Shown here in pieces: positions 6,926 through 8,409 of a stretch of 8,409 bases of DNA. The notes under the pieces were generated by a model, which did no database searches, was not told the origin of the DNA, and saw only the letters and a list, made by a program, of their open reading frames with translations. Location: assembly GCA_019894815.1 (NCBI GenBank), contig JAGXNU010000049.1, positions 2,466 to 10,874 on the forward strand, in the 5' to 3' direction. Numbering within the stretch: the stretch's first letter is position 1; each line of letters starts with the position of its first letter. This DNA comes from Promethearchaeota archaeon (GTDB taxonomy: Archaea > Asgardarchaeota > Lokiarchaeia > Sigyniarchaeales > SOKP01). Both the position numbers and the translations under genes were made by a program.

Positions 6926-6933
6926 AATATATG
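6926..6933 (+). promoter_or_regulatory. Possible TATA box of the alpha/beta hydrolase gene
   Basis: AATATATG is centred about 23 bases before the ATG at 6953, the spacing expected for a nearly leaderless archaeal transcript. A second AT element, TTTATTAAATT (6914-6924), lies just upstream and could serve instead. No strong ribosome site precedes the start, which fits a leaderless message. Confidence 0.3.
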
Positions 6934-6952
6934 ATTTTTTACAGTGATGTAA

Positions 6953-7828
6953 ATGACAACTAATAATGATAGTATCGATCAAATTATCAAATTAAATGAT
7001 GGAAGGACACTAGGTTACATTGATTTAGGACCCAAGGATGCCAAACCTTTATTTCATTTTCATAGTTTTCCCGGATCTCGTCTTGAGGCAACGATTTTAT
7101 CTGATAGAGCTATAATTAGAAACATTCGGGTTATTAGTCCCGACAGGCCGGGAATGGGACTGTCTGACTATAAAGAAGATCTCACGCTCTTAGATTGGCC
7201 ATATGATGTAATTGAATTAGCAGATGCTTTAGAAATAGATGAATTTGCAGTTGAAGGTATATCAGGTGGAGGTCCTTACGCTGCAGCTTGTGCTTATAAA
7301 ATTTCCGACAGATTAACGTCTTGTGGGATAATCAGCGGTTTAGGTCCAAAAGATTTAGAGATTGAAAATAAAGTTAAACTTTTTAGTGTTATTCGTATTT
7401 TTCCATGGCTATTTAAGATAATGATGTGGATTCAATCTCGTGGTTCTAAGGATTTAGAAAAAGCAGAAAAAAGCATAAAGAAAAGTATGAAAAATTTACC
7501 TGAAGAAGATAGAAAAATATTTTCTGATCCTCAAATTCTTTCAATATTTCTTAAGGAAAGTGCTGAAGCTTTTCGCTATGGGAGTAAAGGAGCATATCAT
7601 GAAGGTAAAATATACGCAAGATCTTGGGGATTTAACTTACAAGATATTTCTCCCAAACTTAAAGTATATATATGGCATGGTGAGGCTGATAAAAACGTAC
7701 CAGTTGCTATGGGTCGTGAGATGAGCAAGTTAATTCCAAATTGCGATGCGAAATTTTATCCTGATGAAGGTCACTACTCTACAATTTTTAAATATTATGA
7801 AGAGATTATCGATACATTGACATCTTAA
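6953..7828 (+). CDS. Alpha/beta hydrolase
   Basis: This is a complete 291-residue cytoplasmic alpha/beta hydrolase. Seen in order: a two-strand opening (IIKLNDGRTLGYIDLG), the oxyanion-hole stretch HSFPGSR (37-43), SPDRPGMGLSD (62-72), the nucleophile elbow GISGGGPYA with Ser104 (102-110), a helical cap at about 135-225 that is rich in Lys and Glu, then the acid Asp246 in GEADKNVP and His274 in DEGHYS. The Ser-Asp-His triad is complete, so it should be active. The substrate cannot be told: members of this group include esterases, epoxide and haloalkane hydrolases and C-C bond hydrolases, and a Ser nucleophile with HSFPGSR favours an esterase or lipase-like role. There is no signal peptide. 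The start is supported by an AT box at leaderless spacing. Confidence 0.9.
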   Translation: MTTNNDSIDQIIKLNDGRTLGYIDLGPKDAKPLFHFHSFPGSRLEATILSDRAIIRNIRVISPDRPGMGLSDYKEDLTLLDWPYDVIELADALEIDEFAVEGISGGGPYAAACAYKISDRLTSCGIISGLGPKDLEIENKVKLFSVIRIFPWLFKIMMWIQSRGSKDLEKAEKSIKKSMKNLPEEDRKIFSDPQILSIFLKESAEAFRYGSKGAYHEGKIYARSWGFNLQDISPKLKVYIWHGEADKNVPVAMGREMSKLIPNCDAKFYPDEGHYSTIFKYYEEIIDTLTS

Positions 7829-7871
7829 AATAGCTTATTATTTTATACTTTTATTTAATATTAATCTAAAA

Positions 7872-7878
7872 TTTTTTT
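7872..7878 (+). terminator. T-run after the alpha/beta hydrolase gene, possible terminator
   Basis: Seven T lie about 44 bases past the hydrolase stop and before the fumarase promoter element. Archaeal transcription often ends at such runs. There is no stem-loop, and T-runs are common here. Confidence 0.3.
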
Positions 7879-7898
7879 ACTATCCACATTCTAATAAC

Positions 7899-7906
7899 AT
7901 TATAAG
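7899..7906 (+). promoter_or_regulatory. Predicted TATA box of the fumarase gene
   Basis: ATTATAAG lies about 30 bases before the fumarase ATG at 7932. Transcription would start within a few bases of the ATG, giving a leaderless or very short-leader message. No Shine-Dalgarno site is seen before the ATG, in agreement. Confidence 0.4.
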
Positions 7907-7931
7907 AATTACTATTTGGATTGATCTAATT

Positions 7932-8409
7932 ATGACTTATCGAATGGAAAAAGATATTTTGGGAGAAATAGAAGTTCCAAGTGATGCATACTGGGGTGTA
8001 AATACACAACGAGCAATACAAAATTTTCAAATAAGTGGAAAAGTATTTCCTCAAATCTTTATTATCTCATTAGCTCAGCTTAAAAAAGCTAGCTTATTAG
8101 CGAATATGGAGTTGGGATTAATAGATGAAAAAAAAGGGAATGCCATTCTTAAGGCTGCTGATGAAATTTTAGAAGAAAACAAATTTCTAAACCAATTTCC
8201 TATTGATATTTACCAAACGGGATCCGGTACTCAAACAAACATGAACATGAATGAGGTATTAGCGAATCGAGCTAACGAGATTTTAGGTCATCCAATGGGG
8301 GAAAAATACCCGGTTCACCCAAATGATGATGTAAATCGGTGCCAATCCTCAAATGATGTAATACCTAGCGTTATGCACTTAGCTACAATACATTTATTGA
8401 ATAGTAGAT
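7932..8409 (+). CDS. fumC: Class II fumarate hydratase (FumC), 5' part only
   Basis: The 159 visible codons start at ATG 7932 and run off the right edge; the family is about 460 residues. The enzyme interconverts fumarate and L-malate in the citric acid cycle. RMEKDILGEIEVPSDAYWG (4-22) is the classic opening. Active-site pieces seen: TGSGTQTNMNMNEVLANRA (96-114), VHPNDDVN (128-135, the B-site loop in E. coli FumC) and QSSND (138-142). TGSGTQ, HPND and QSSND point to fumarase rather than aspartate ammonia-lyase, which has GGAGT, NPND and QSTND. The catalytic signature loop GSSxMPxKxN lies beyond the window, so it could not be checked. The Arg-Cys before QSSND differs from the Lys-Ser of E. 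coli FumC. A TATA-like element lies about 30 bases upstream. Its presence with ATP-citrate lyase supports a citric-acid-cycle theme, but it is a separate unit. Confidence 0.92.
   Translation, partial: MTYRMEKDILGEIEVPSDAYWGVNTQRAIQNFQISGKVFPQIFIISLAQLKKASLLANMELGLIDEKKGNAILKAADEILEENKFLNQFPIDIYQTGSGTQTNMNMNEVLANRANEILGHPMGEKYPVHPNDDVNRCQSSNDVIPSVMHLATIHLLNSR

Noticed and set aside
7932..8409. Aspartate ammonia-lyase instead of fumarase
   Set aside because: TGSGTQ, HPND and QSSND are the fumarase forms of these motifs.
1..8409. CRISPR array, tRNA, rRNA, insertion sequence or defence system
   Set aside because: No regular spaced repeats, cloverleaf-like sequence, transposase or nuclease gene was seen on either strand. 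The short AT repeats found are what AT-rich gaps usually contain.

Overview
The window is AT-rich (roughly one third G+C by eye) and densely coded. Transcription runs in two directions away from a point near 4,540. Several signs suggest an archaeon: TATA/BRE-like elements a short distance before starts, few Shine-Dalgarno sites, a small protein with a C-terminal zinc ribbon, and a two-subunit ATP-citrate lyase very close to the eukaryotic enzyme. An Asgard (Lokiarchaeia-like) archaeon is my best guess. It is an inference from style and gene content, because no rRNA or other marker gene is present.

Left half, minus strand, read from right to left: the C-terminal half of a succinyl-CoA ligase alpha gene (sucD'), a complete ADP-ribosylglycohydrolase family gene, then the two ATP-citrate lyase genes. 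The small subunit aclB starts at a TTG, and the large subunit aclA follows after one base and runs off the left edge. A TATA/BRE promoter and a 19-bp dyad lie in front of aclB.

Centre: at about 4,537-4,551 two unrelated gene fragments meet head to head. Leftwards runs sucD' without its first ~136 residues. Rightwards runs what looks like the last ~70 residues of a nucleoside hydrolase. Both lose their N-terminal part at the same place, which points to a rearrangement junction or an assembly misjoin.

Right half, plus strand: an MFS (GPH/MelB-type) transporter, a 150-residue zinc-ribbon protein of unknown function, an alpha/beta hydrolase, and the 5' part of a class II fumarase running off the right edge. 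Gaps of about 60-105 bp, each with possible promoter elements, suggest separate units rather than one operon.

Three genes touch the citric acid cycle: ATP-citrate lyase (citrate to acetyl-CoA and oxaloacetate), succinyl-CoA ligase (broken here) and fumarase. This fits a cycle that can run reductively or export acetyl units through citrate, but the direction cannot be read from the DNA. I found no CRISPR array, tRNA, rRNA, insertion sequence or phage gene. The clearest oddity is the double gene truncation at the centre.
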